From NCBI GenBank assembly GCA_947168625.1, contig CAMVMQ010000006.1, positions 1-27,679 on the forward strand: a stretch of DNA of 27,679 bases. The letters are read 5' to 3'. Shown here piece after piece: positions 15,812 through 21,345 of this stretch. The notes under the pieces were generated by a model, which searched no databases, was not told where the DNA came from, and saw only the letters and a list, made by a program, of their open reading frames with translations. This DNA comes from an uncultured Caryophanales bacterium. GTDB taxonomy: Bacteria; Bacillota_I; Bacilli_A; RF39; UBA660. Each line of letters opens with the position of its first letter. The first letter of the stretch is position 1. Position numbers and translations under genes: made by a program.

Positions 15812-16172
15812 CTACCCTCTCTATCTCTATTTCCACTCTGGGATTATTTTTATCATAAAGAACTTTACTTCCATCATGTGAATATACAATTTTGGAATTA
15901 TCATCGGTAATAATGTTATAGTGAACTAACATATCACATGTAGCTTCTAACAAATTACATAAATCTACTTTTCTTCTCGTAGCCATGTAATAAACACATT
16001 TAAGATTAATTGGATAATCTATAGGATCATGTTTAGGAATATATTTTTTACATTCTTTTTCATAATCCTTATATAATTTACTAGGTATAATCATAGGTCT
16101 ATTTCTAACAACTACTATTCTTTGTGAATTTTTTTTAGTTCTAGGTGGCAAATTTATTGTAAATTTGAGCAT
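15795..16172 (-). CDS. rusA: RusA-family Holliday junction resolvase
   Basis: 125 residues, the usual RusA size. It starts with the family LKFTINLPPRTKKN and carries KVDLCNLLEATCDML (D70, N73, D80) and IITDDNSKI (D90, D91). These acids bind the metal that cuts four-way junctions. Phage RusA resolves branched DNA from replication/recombination before packaging, which fits the SSB and ERF genes upstream. AAGGAG lies nine bases before ATG. It is the first gene after the RNA-array terminator. Confidence 0.85.
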   Translation of the reverse strand: MLKFTINLPPRTKKNSQRIVVVRNRPMIIPSKLYKDYEKECKKYIPKHDPIDYPINLKCVYYMATRRKVDLCNLLEATCDMLVHYNIITDDNSKIVYSHDGSKVLYDKNNPRVEIEIERVDDENI

Positions 16173-16213
16173 TTGAGTGTTCTCCTTACTAAATCCCTTA
16201 TAAGCCTTTTTTA

Positions 16214-16242
16214 TTTAAAAAAAGCACTTTTAATGTGCTTTG
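16214..16242 (-). terminator. Terminator of the RNA array, with the same stem as the Y-like RNAs
   Basis: On the minus strand AAAGCAC (complement of 16235-16241) pairs with GTGCTTT (complement of 16221-16227) and is followed by a U tract. A small hairpin (16247-16265, GTATCT/AGATAC) precedes it. The stem sequence is the same as the core of the outer stems of two upstream RNA units. Confidence 0.75.
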
Positions 16243-16298
16243 AGATGTATCTATATTTAAGATACTACCCTCTTTTGTTTAGGAGGAGTTATTATATG

Positions 16299-16372
16299 TG
16301 GTTGCACCACCTAGATTCGGACTAGGGATCATGGATTCAAAGTCCACTGTCTTACCACTTGACTATGGTGCA
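16299..16372 (-). tRNA. tRNA-Gln (anticodon TTG), CCA encoded
   Basis: Complete cloverleaf on the minus strand: acceptor TGCACCA/TGGTGCA, discriminator A and encoded CCA; anticodon stem GTGGA/TCCAT with loop CTTTGAA (anticodon TTG, normal U33); T-stem CCTAG/CTAGG. The D-stem is short (GTC/GAC). The T-loop reads TCCGAAT, so position 55 is C instead of the near-universal U. It is the last member of the RNA array and the only one with an acceptor stem and CCA. Confidence 0.9.
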
Positions 16373-16474
16373 ATAATAGAAGAACATAGGACTTTTTGTC
16401 ATTTACCTAATCCTTTTACTATCGACAATTTTATTGCTGTTAGTCCTATTAAAATGAGAAACACAAAACTTAAC

Positions 16475-16572
16475 AAAGCACGAATTATTTACTTCTAATG
16501 TAATGTTCTTGAATATTTTCTTAATATTTTATAACTTTCACATAAATCTAATTATTGCTGTACTCGTGCTTT
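16475..16572 (-). ncRNA. Y-RNA-like unit 4 (no clear tRNA-like core)
   Basis: A 9-bp perfect outer stem, AAAGCACGA (5' arm, complement of 16564-16572) with TCGTGCTTT (complement of 16475-16483), closes a 98-base unit. Two bases inside the 5' arm is ACAGCAA (complement of 16555-16561). The interior is AT-rich with weak pairings (ATTTA/TAAAT; an AATATT hairpin), no TTCGA T-loop and no anticodon arm. The same outer stem and motif occur in the other three units. No ORF is convincing here. Confidence 0.6.
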
Positions 16573-16590
16573 TCATTTTTACTTTTTAAC

Positions 16591-16664
16591 AAAGGTCTCA
16601 AAAAAATCAATCATATAATCAGTATGGAGTATTGTTAATTCTTTTTTTATGCTGTTTGACCTTT
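16591..16664 (-). ncRNA. Y-RNA-like unit 3 (minimal form)
   Basis: The 7-bp outer stem AAAGGTC/GACCTTT (complements of 16658-16664 and 16591-16597) closes 74 bases. Two bases inside the 5' arm is ACAGCA (complement of 16650-16655). The 3' side of the internal loop is only GA. A second stem of A7 with T7 follows. It is the shortest unit and has no tRNA-like core. It supports the idea that the stem plus ACAGCA is the shared functional part. Confidence 0.55.
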
Positions 16665-16688
16665 TTGAAATAGGAAAGTTTATTTATC

Positions 16689-16805
16689 AAAGCACATAGA
16701 ATACCATTAAACTTATAGCCTATTCAAGCTATGATGGAATCGAACCATCTTCTATCAATTACAAGTTGATTGTTTTACCATATTTTTTTGCTGTAAATGT
16801 GCTTT
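16689..16805 (-). ncRNA. Y-RNA-like unit 2 with partial tRNA mimic
   Basis: The 9-bp outer stem AAAGCACAT/ATGTGCTTT (complements of 16797-16805 and 16689-16697) encloses 117 bases. ACAGCAA lies two bases inside the 5' arm (16788-16794). The core has a tRNA-like anticodon arm (ATCAA-CTTGTAA-TTGAT, TGT 'anticodon') and T-arm (GATGG-TTCGATT-CCATC) with a 4-base variable region. The D-arm is reduced to an A-rich TATGGTA loop with no stem, and there is no acceptor stem or CCA. A further hairpin ATAGC/GCTAT follows the T-arm. A tRNA finder might call it a poor tRNA-Thr. Confidence 0.7.
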
Positions 16806-16824
16806 TCTATTATCCTCTAATTAC

Positions 16825-16946
16825 AATACACTTTTTATTTCCGTATGGACTCGAACCATAAACACTTAGTACCCATTACTAATGCTCTACCTATTGAGCT
16901 ACTGAGGGAATTATTATCCCTATCTTTATGTTGCTGTGAGTGTATT
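16825..16946 (-). ncRNA. Y-RNA-like unit 1 with near-complete tRNA-like core
   Basis: The 8-bp outer stem AATACACT/AGTGTATT (complements of 16939-16946 and 16825-16832) encloses 122 bases. ACAGCAA lies one base inside the 5' arm (16931-16937). A small GGGA/TCCC hairpin follows, then a full tRNA elbow: D-arm GCTC/GAGC with GG in the loop, anticodon arm TTAGT-AATGGGT-ACTAA, a 5-base variable loop and T-arm TATGG-TTCGAGT-CCATA. The acceptor strands do not pair and no CCA is encoded. Position 33 is A, not the universal U. It is therefore a tRNA mimic, not a decoding tRNA. Confidence 0.75.
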
Positions 16947-16952
16947 TCTATT

Positions 16953-17090
16953 TTATTTAAATGTTGTTTTTTTAGGTTTCTTCTTCTTTTTATTAGTTTT
17001 ACCTTTAGAAGTTTTATCTGCTATCTTTGAAAAATGTTCTTGATATTGTTTAGCTTGAGTACCATTGCCATCTTTTCTATGCTTCGGCAT
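16953..17090 (-). CDS. 45-residue lysine-rich protein coupled to the Ro-like gene
   Basis: The ORF starts MPKHRKDGNGTQAKQYQEHF and ends in a lysine/threonine-rich tail with KKKKKPKK (about residues 34-41). Its ATG overlaps the TAA stop of the Ro-like gene (TAATG), so it would be made by the same ribosomes. The net charge is strongly positive and it should bind nucleic acid. It lies between the Ro-like gene and the first RNA unit. Inference: an RNA chaperone or RNP partner. No family recognised. Because it is short, expression is not proven. Confidence 0.6.
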   Translation of the reverse strand: MPKHRKDGNGTQAKQYQEHFSKIADKTSKGKTNKKKKKPKKTTFK

Positions 17091-18475
17091 TACTTACCAA
17101 TCTTCTTTCTATAATCTTCTATTACTTTATCAATATATTCTGTCATATCAAAACCATTTTCTATTAATTTTAATATTTGTAAATTATATCCACTAAGATA
17201 AATATTACCATGTTCATCAAATTCAGGAACTGTCTTGTTTCTATCATTAAAATTCCACCAAATAATTTTAGTATTAGCACCATACTCTTTAAATATCTTC
17301 ATAGTAGTTTCTTTTGATTGAATTGAGCCAATATCAAATTCCATATCAGAAAGAACTACTAAATATTCTGGAAATTTTTTTAATTTAGATAATAATTCCA
17401 TAACTTTCTTAAAATCAGTATTAGAACAATCTCCTGTGTACATTGATTTATATTGTTCTTCTAATGTATCACCTTTAATTGTCATTAATTGTGGATTAGA
17501 ACTAAATGATATTAATTGATTTTTAGAAAATGTTGAATGAGTTGCAATTGCATGAGCCACAGAAGTAGCTTTAACACCAATATCATTAACATTACTGTAA
17601 TCAACTGTTCTCCAAGATGAATACATTGATCCTGATGTATCTAAAATTGGTATAGCATTTAGTTCTACACCTAAAGTAGCACTTTCTACTATCTTCTTAC
17701 CAATAATATCACTTGCTTCACTTAAATTTCTATTTACTGTTTTGTAAGCATCGTGTACAGTTGCTGTAGATACATTAACTTTAGCCTTATTTTCTTTAAC
17801 AGCTTTAATGTATTCTCCAAATCTATTTTTTAAATCTTCTCTTGTTAAGAATGTATTTAGATATTTTTGCATTGCTAAACTAGGAACTTTTTCAAAATCA
17901 ATTTTATCTACTAAAGGATGAGTATAATTAATCTTACCAAACAAGTTATTTAATTCTGTATTATCCTCGCTTTTTTCAGCATAAGAAAGTTTATATTCAA
18001 CTGTTTTATCTGTTTTTATTAGCTTTCTATATTCTTCTTGTGTAAGATTCCATTCTTTACATAATGCTCTAGCAAAAAGCCTTGTTTTCTTTCCAGAAGT
18101 AAGTCTAGGAAGCCACTTCTTTGCTAGTTCATCACCATTAATTACTTTTTCTTTTAGATATTCTAAATTATTTTTAGTAGGTATATGCCATAAATCATCA
18201 TATCTACCTGCTAAAACTATATCTTCAGAAGATACTCCAGAATACATCATTAATGTTCTTCCTAAGTCTCTTCTTCCTAAACCAAATCTAGGATCTCTTA
18301 TAAACATTGAAAATAATTTTTCTTTTTCAGTATTTCCAATTTTAACCTCATCTAAATGCTTTTCAAAGTATGAAGTTAAGAAAAATAAATCTGCTAAATT
18401 GTTTCCTGTACTTTTATAAGAAGTATCACCATTTTCAGTTTTCTTTTGATTGATTATTTTTTCAATTTCATTCAT
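17090..18475 (-). CDS. TROVE/DUF2828-type Ro60-like RNA-binding protein with vWA domain
   Basis: 461 residues. The N-terminal ~260 residues are helical, HEAT/TROVE-like: MFIRDPRFGLGRRDLGR at 57-73, RYDDLW at 91-96, then repeated helices to ~255. The C-terminal von Willebrand A domain has a full metal-ion-dependent adhesion site: DTSGS (279-283), T353 in SNTDF and D377 in VLSDMEFD. The late segments IIWWNFN and YLSGYN match the DUF2828/TROVE-vWA pattern. Family knowledge: Ro60 is a ring that binds Y RNAs and the ends of misfolded RNAs, and bacterial homologues (Rsr) work with exonucleases such as PNPase. GGAGGAAA lies before ATG. A structured leader precedes the gene and four Y-like RNAs follow, so a phage Ro RNP is inferred. 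DUF2828 versus true TROVE needs a profile search. Confidence 0.8.
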   Translation of the reverse strand: MNEIEKIINQKKTENGDTSYKSTGNNLADLFFLTSYFEKHLDEVKIGNTEKEKLFSMFIRDPRFGLGRRDLGRTLMMYSGVSSEDIVLAGRYDDLWHIPTKNNLEYLKEKVINGDELAKKWLPRLTSGKKTRLFARALCKEWNLTQEEYRKLIKTDKTVEYKLSYAEKSEDNTELNNLFGKINYTHPLVDKIDFEKVPSLAMQKYLNTFLTREDLKNRFGEYIKAVKENKAKVNVSTATVHDAYKTVNRNLSEASDIIGKKIVESATLGVELNAIPILDTSGSMYSSWRTVDYSNVNDIGVKATSVAHAIATHSTFSKNQLISFSSNPQLMTIKGDTLEEQYKSMYTGDCSNTDFKKVMELLSKLKKFPEYLVVLSDMEFDIGSIQSKETTMKIFKEYGANTKIIWWNFNDRNKTVPEFDEHGNIYLSGYNLQILKLIENGFDMTEYIDKVIEDYRKKIGK

Positions 18476-18500
18476 GTTATTTCCTCCATCTGTTCTTACA

Positions 18501-18578
18501 TTGGTTACAAGGACACATCATTGGGGAAGCTGTGTCCTTCATTAAGGTTTACCAAAGAAAGGAACTTGCCTTAACCAA
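18501..18578 (-). promoter_or_regulatory. Structured RNA leader upstream of the Ro-like gene
   Basis: On the minus strand there is a strong 9-bp hairpin, AAGGACACA/TGTGTCCTT (complements of 18531-18539 and 18509-18517, 13-base loop). A second hairpin is TTAAGG/CCTTAA (complements of 18569-18574 and 18542-18547). An outer stem is TTGGTTA/TAACCAA (complements of 18572-18578 and 18501-18507). The outer stem and the second hairpin share three bases (18572-18574), so they compete. It ends about 20 bases before the ribosome site. It could be an autoregulatory binding site for the Ro-like protein or a fifth Y-like RNA; it lacks the ACAGCAA motif just inside an outer stem. Confidence 0.55.
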
Positions 18579-18592
18579 GATAAATTTAACAT

Positions 18593-18620
18593 GAAAAAAA
18601 CTGACAAATCACTGTCAGTT
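18593..18620 (-). terminator. Terminator between the coiled-coil gene and the Ro-like locus
   Basis: On the minus strand AACTGAC pairs with GTCAGTT and is followed by TTTTTT. The stop codon of the upstream gene (18615-18617) lies in the stem. It isolates the Ro-like locus from the SPFH unit, at least in part. Confidence 0.8.
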
Positions 18621-18902
18621 AATATTTATTTCTTTTTTTAAGAGAGAATATTTTCTCCAAGCTGTTCTAATAGATATCCAATCTTGTTCATCTCTTGAAG
18701 AATTATATTCTTCTACTGATTTTTCAATAGCCCTAGATGGATTAAGACCATTGTATAGGTTCTTATACAAAATATTATCAAATCCTTTTGAAGAACTAAT
18801 TTTATCATAATATGCCTGTAATTCTTTTTCTTTTGTTTCAAGTAATTTCTTTAACAAAATAATATCACTTTTAAGTTCTTCTATATTGATAAAATATTCC
18901 AT
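18615..18902 (-). CDS. Coiled-coil hypothetical protein downstream of SPFH gene
   Basis: 95 residues, almost all helix, with a coiled-coil from about 5 to 33 (IEELKSDIILLKKLLETKEKEL). A segment LYNGLNPSRAIEKSVEEY and a final SIRTAWRKYSLLKKEI follow. It begins directly at the SPFH stop codon, so it is cotranscribed. It may be a partner of the SPFH protein. Family unknown. Confidence 0.55.
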   Translation of the reverse strand: MEYFINIEELKSDIILLKKLLETKEKELQAYYDKISSSKGFDNILYKNLYNGLNPSRAIEKSVEEYNSSRDEQDWISIRTAWRKYSLLKKEININ

Positions 18903-19676
18903 TTATTTTAAATTAAATATTCCCATAACATCATCACCAGCATAAGTATCTGGTAATTCACCATTCCATTTTTCAATGAATTTTTCAGTTAAGATTTCTT
19001 TTGTTAAAGTTTTTTCAAGTAGTGCATTAGCATCAGATTCACCTTTTGCTTTAGTTATCTTAGTCTCTGCCTCTAATTTAGCTTTTTCTAAATTCTGCTC
19101 TGCTACTTGTTTTTCTTCAATTGCTTTAGTATATTCTTCACTAAAGCTAAAATCTGTTAAATTGAAATCTTCAATTATTACTCCATATTTTTCAACTTTA
19201 CTCTGAATAGCTTTTAAGCAACTTTCACTAACAGCAGTTCTATTAGTAGTAATTTCTTCTGCATTATATTGAGCAATAGCAGATTTAATACTTTCCTTAA
19301 TAGCAGGTTGTAGTATAATTTCTTCATACTCATTTCCTACTGTCTTATATAGATTGCTTGCTTTCTTACCATCAACACGATAATTAACAGCAATTGTAGT
19401 ATTTACTAATTGTAAATCCTTTGTAGAGCTTTCCACTGTAAGTTCTGATTTTTGTACTCTAATGTTTACTCTAACTATTTTTTCAATGTATGGTATTTTG
19501 AAATTAACACCTTCGCTAAGTGAGGTATCAACTATTTTACCAAATCTGACTTTTAATCCTACTTCACCACTTCTAACAGTTGTAAAACTACTAAAAATAG
19601 TGATAAGTAAGAATAGTCCTAAAATGCCAAACAAGATGTATTTCTTCTCTAAATTGATTTTTAAAAATCTATTCAC
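18903..19676 (-). CDS. SPFH/band-7 (prohibitin/stomatin/HflC-like) membrane protein
   Basis: About 257 residues. One transmembrane helix lies near the N-terminus (KKYILFGILGLFLLITIF). It is followed by the SPFH core: TVRSGEVGLKVRFGKIVDTSLSEGVNFKIPYIEKIVRVNIR, then LQLVNTTIAVNYRV. The coiled-coil flotillin-like arm contains EEKQVAEQNLEKAKLEAETKITKAKGESDANALLEKTL. Family knowledge: these proteins form membrane-bound ring cages. HflK/C restrains FtsH and affects lambda lysogeny, and several phages carry homologues. An ATG at 19697 is possible, but the promoter -10 lies 19703-19708, so transcription would begin near 19696. The GTG at 19676 with AGAAGG upstream is preferred. Confidence 0.85.
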   Translation of the reverse strand: MNRFLKINLEKKYILFGILGLFLLITIFSSFTTVRSGEVGLKVRFGKIVDTSLSEGVNFKIPYIEKIVRVNIRVQKSELTVESSTKDLQLVNTTIAVNYRVDGKKASNLYKTVGNEYEEIILQPAIKESIKSAIAQYNAEEITTNRTAVSESCLKAIQSKVEKYGVIIEDFNLTDFSFSEEYTKAIEEKQVAEQNLEKAKLEAETKITKAKGESDANALLEKTLTKEILTEKFIEKWNGELPDTYAGDDVMGIFNLK

Positions 19677-19683
19677 TTCTAAA

Positions 19684-20151
19684 CTACCTTCTTTCATAAC
19701 TCATTATATCATATTTTTTTTCCTTTGCAATATCAAATAACCAGTTTTGCAATTTTATCCAGCTTTCAAAATCACAAGTATCATCTATGATAATTCCATT
19801 TCTTCTATCTTCAAAATACCATTTTAGATCTCTAAGCATTACCTTGCATACTCTTTCTGTAATAATCTCTTTATGTTCCATTATAAAATCTATAGTCTCA
19901 TCAGAAGAATATGTTCTTCTACCAAGTGCATATCTAAGAGAACCAATAATCATATCTTGAAAAACATAGTTATTTTTTATATTAATATATTCATCTTTTA
20001 TTTCTTCAAAATCTTCGATATTTCCGATTATTCTCCAATAATATTTTGTCTCATCTATAGCACATTTTTTACATTTGCAGGTAATATATGTACCTTTTCC
20101 ATCTCCCTCAATTATAGTGTTGCAGTGTTTACACCTTATTCTCATTGTCAT
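19684..20151 (-). CDS. Zinc-ribbon protein with a C-terminal phage domain
   Basis: About 155 residues. The N-terminus has a four-cysteine zinc ribbon (CKHC, then CKCKKC, in the first ~32 residues) in the DUF7695-like pattern (IRCKHCNTIIEG, then YYWRIIGN). The second part (SLRYALGRRTYSSDETIDFI, then VCKVMLRDLKWYFEDRRNG) is a domain often found alone in Firmicutes phages. This is thus a two-domain fusion. Function unknown; it probably binds nucleic acid. Start choices are GTG 20154, ATG 20151 and ATG 20145. The GAGAGAAG site favours one of the ATGs. Confidence 0.65.
   Translation of the reverse strand: MTMRIRCKHCNTIIEGDGKGTYITCKCKKCAIDETKYYWRIIGNIEDFEEIKDEYINIKNNYVFQDMIIGSLRYALGRRTYSSDETIDFIMEHKEIITERVCKVMLRDLKWYFEDRRNGIIIDDTCDFESWIKLQNWLFDIAKEKKYDIMSYERR
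19703..19730 (-). promoter_or_regulatory. Promoter of the SPFH gene
   Basis: On the minus strand, -35 TTGCAA (19725-19730), a 16-base spacer, and an extended -10 TGATATAAT (TATAAT at 19703-19708). It lies inside the end of the upstream zinc-ribbon gene. Confidence 0.65.
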
Positions 20152-20160
20152 CACTTCTCT

Positions 20161-20256
20161 CTATTTTTTTAATTCAGGAAATAATTTTACTAATTCCTTT
20201 TTATCATCTTTAGATAACCTTTTTGGTTTATAATTCTTCGGTTTCTTCTTCTTCAT
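20161..20256 (-). CDS. 31-residue basic protein, possible
   Basis: The ORF reads MKKKKPKNYKPKRLSKDDKK then ELVKLFPELKK. It starts inside the end of the preceding coiled-coil gene (out of frame) and stops just before the zinc-ribbon gene. It fills the gap between them. The ribosome site is weak (GAAAG). The composition (KKKKPK) is similar to the 45-residue protein at 16953. It may be a real small gene or a chance ORF. Confidence 0.35.
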   Translation of the reverse strand: MKKKKPKNYKPKRLSKDDKKELVKLFPELKK

Positions 20257-20515
20257 TATCAATTTTCTTTCTCTCATAAGATAAAGCATCAGATAAACTT
20301 TGTAGTTCCAATACAGCAGTAGAATATTCTTTAATATCTTTTAATTTATTAATTCTATCTGGCAAGTATTTTTCAACCATTTCTAATACTTTATTTCTTT
20401 TAGTTAATTTATTATAATTATCTTCCATCATTAATATTTTTTTATTTAGTCTTGTGTTCTCTAATTGAAAGAGATTTCTATCTCTTCTAAGTCTCTCAAA
20501 TTCTTTATCTAACAT
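20228..20515 (-). CDS. Coiled-coil hypothetical phage protein
   Basis: 95 residues, all helix: charged heptads (EFERLRRDRNLFQLENTRLNKKILMMEDNYNKLTKR) and an acidic end. No domain recognised. It follows a hairpin region that separates it from the 85-residue coiled-coil gene. Confidence 0.5.
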   Translation of the reverse strand: MLDKEFERLRRDRNLFQLENTRLNKKILMMEDNYNKLTKRNKVLEMVEKYLPDRINKLKDIKEYSTAVLELQSLSDALSYERKKIDNEEEETEEL

Positions 20516-20530
20516 AATTTAAAAAAAGAG

Positions 20531-20572
20531 AAAATTATCAAAAACTCTTAATCAATTCATATTGATAATTTT
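20531..20572. terminator. Inverted repeat with flanking T/A runs, likely terminator
   Basis: AAAATTATCAA (20531-20541) pairs with TTGATAATTTT (20562-20572), followed on the plus strand by a T-run. On the minus strand the stem is followed by CTC and then a T-run. The 20-base loop makes it a weak terminator. Confidence 0.45.
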
Positions 20573-20586
20573 TTTGTAAATAAAGG

Positions 20587-20629
20587 ATTGAATTGGGGGC
20601 TTACATTCCTAAGAAATGCCCCAATCAAT
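20587..20629 (-). other. Stable GC-rich hairpin after the 85-residue gene
   Basis: ATTGGGG(G)C (20592-20600) pairs with GCCCCAAT (20618-20625), extended by ATTG/CAAT flanks and an inner CATT/AATG. It is the most GC-rich hairpin in this early region. There is no direct U tract, so it is not a clear terminator. It may be an RNase barrier or a small structured RNA. Confidence 0.45.
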
Positions 20630-20886
20630 TAATCTTCCTTTTTTGCCTTTCTGACATATTTTCTTTTTGGCTTAACAAGTTTCTTTAATTGTTCCTTTAA
20701 CTCATTATTTTCAGCCACTAAAGAATTATTTTCATTTACAAGACTAAAATTATCTTCTTCAAGTTTGACAACTTTCTCCTTTAATTTTTCATTTGAAGTT
20801 TTTACTTCAATTAAATCTTTATTTAAAATTTTATAATTTACTCCAACCATTTTTTCAATAGCTTCAACTTTTCTTAATAATTTCAT
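20629..20886 (-). CDS. Leucine-zipper-like coiled-coil protein with basic tail
   Basis: 85 residues. A long heptad run (KLKEKVVKLEEDNFSLVNEN and on to about residue 68) is followed by the basic tail KPKRKYVRKAKKED. It looks like a short dimeric or trimeric coil with a nucleic-acid-binding tail. It is downstream of SSB in the same direction. Function unknown. Confidence 0.5.
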   Translation of the reverse strand: MKLLRKVEAIEKMVGVNYKILNKDLIEVKTSNEKLKEKVVKLEEDNFSLVNENNSLVAENNELKEQLKKLVKPKRKYVRKAKKED

Positions 20887-20922
20887 AATATTTAATCCTC
20901 CAAAATTTTATTTATACACTCT

Positions 20923-21345
20923 TTATTCAAATGGTAGTTCTAGATCATCGACACTTACTGTAATTTGATTTCCAAATTCCTTATATGGATCTAGAGTACC
21001 TTCTTCTTCACTAGTAGCACTAGTATTCTTTTTATGGTCTAAGATTTCAATACTATTACAATTAACTTCTGTAACATATCCTTTAGAGCCATCTTCTTTA
21101 TCATAACTTCTAGTAGTGATTTTACCTTCAATTAATATTTTTGTTCCTTTGGTTGCATATTCAGATAAAAATTCTGCACTTTTTCCCCAAACAACTATGT
21201 TTACAAACTCACTACCATACTGTCCATCTTCATTTTTATAATCATTTCTAATGGCAATTGTATTTCTTAAAACAGATTTTCCACCTTGAGTTGTTTTTAA
21301 TTCTATATCTTTGCATAGATTACCATTTGCAATAAACTTTTGCAT
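20923..21345 (-). CDS. ssb: Single-stranded DNA-binding protein
   Basis: 140 residues. The OB-fold runs from about 1 to 105 (MQKFIANGNLCKDIELKTT, FVNIVVWGKSAEFLSEYATKG and ILIEGKITTRSYDKEDG are typical SSB strands). A variable linker ends in the acidic tip DDLELPFE, the docking site for recombination and replication proteins. It coats ssDNA for the ERF/nuclease recombination set encoded just upstream. Its start codon meets the nuclease stop. Confidence 0.92.
   Translation of the reverse strand: MQKFIANGNLCKDIELKTTQGGKSVLRNTIAIRNDYKNEDGQYGSEFVNIVVWGKSAEFLSEYATKGTKILIEGKITTRSYDKEDGSKGYVTEVNCNSIEILDHKKNTSATSEEEGTLDPYKEFGNQITVSVDDLELPFE

Noticed and set aside
16689..16805. Ordinary tRNA-Thr(TGT)
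   Set aside because: No acceptor pairing, no D-stem and no CCA, although the true tRNA-Gln of the same array encodes CCA; the core is enclosed by a different long-range stem.
16825..16946. Ordinary tRNA-Pro(TGG)
   Set aside because: Acceptor strands do not pair, base 33 is A and there is no CCA. Treated as a tRNA mimic.
16298..17030. Plus-strand ORFs across the RNA array (16298-16498, 16845-17030)
   Set aside because: They are antisense to the tRNA and RNA units and have no ribosome sites or recognisable protein features.
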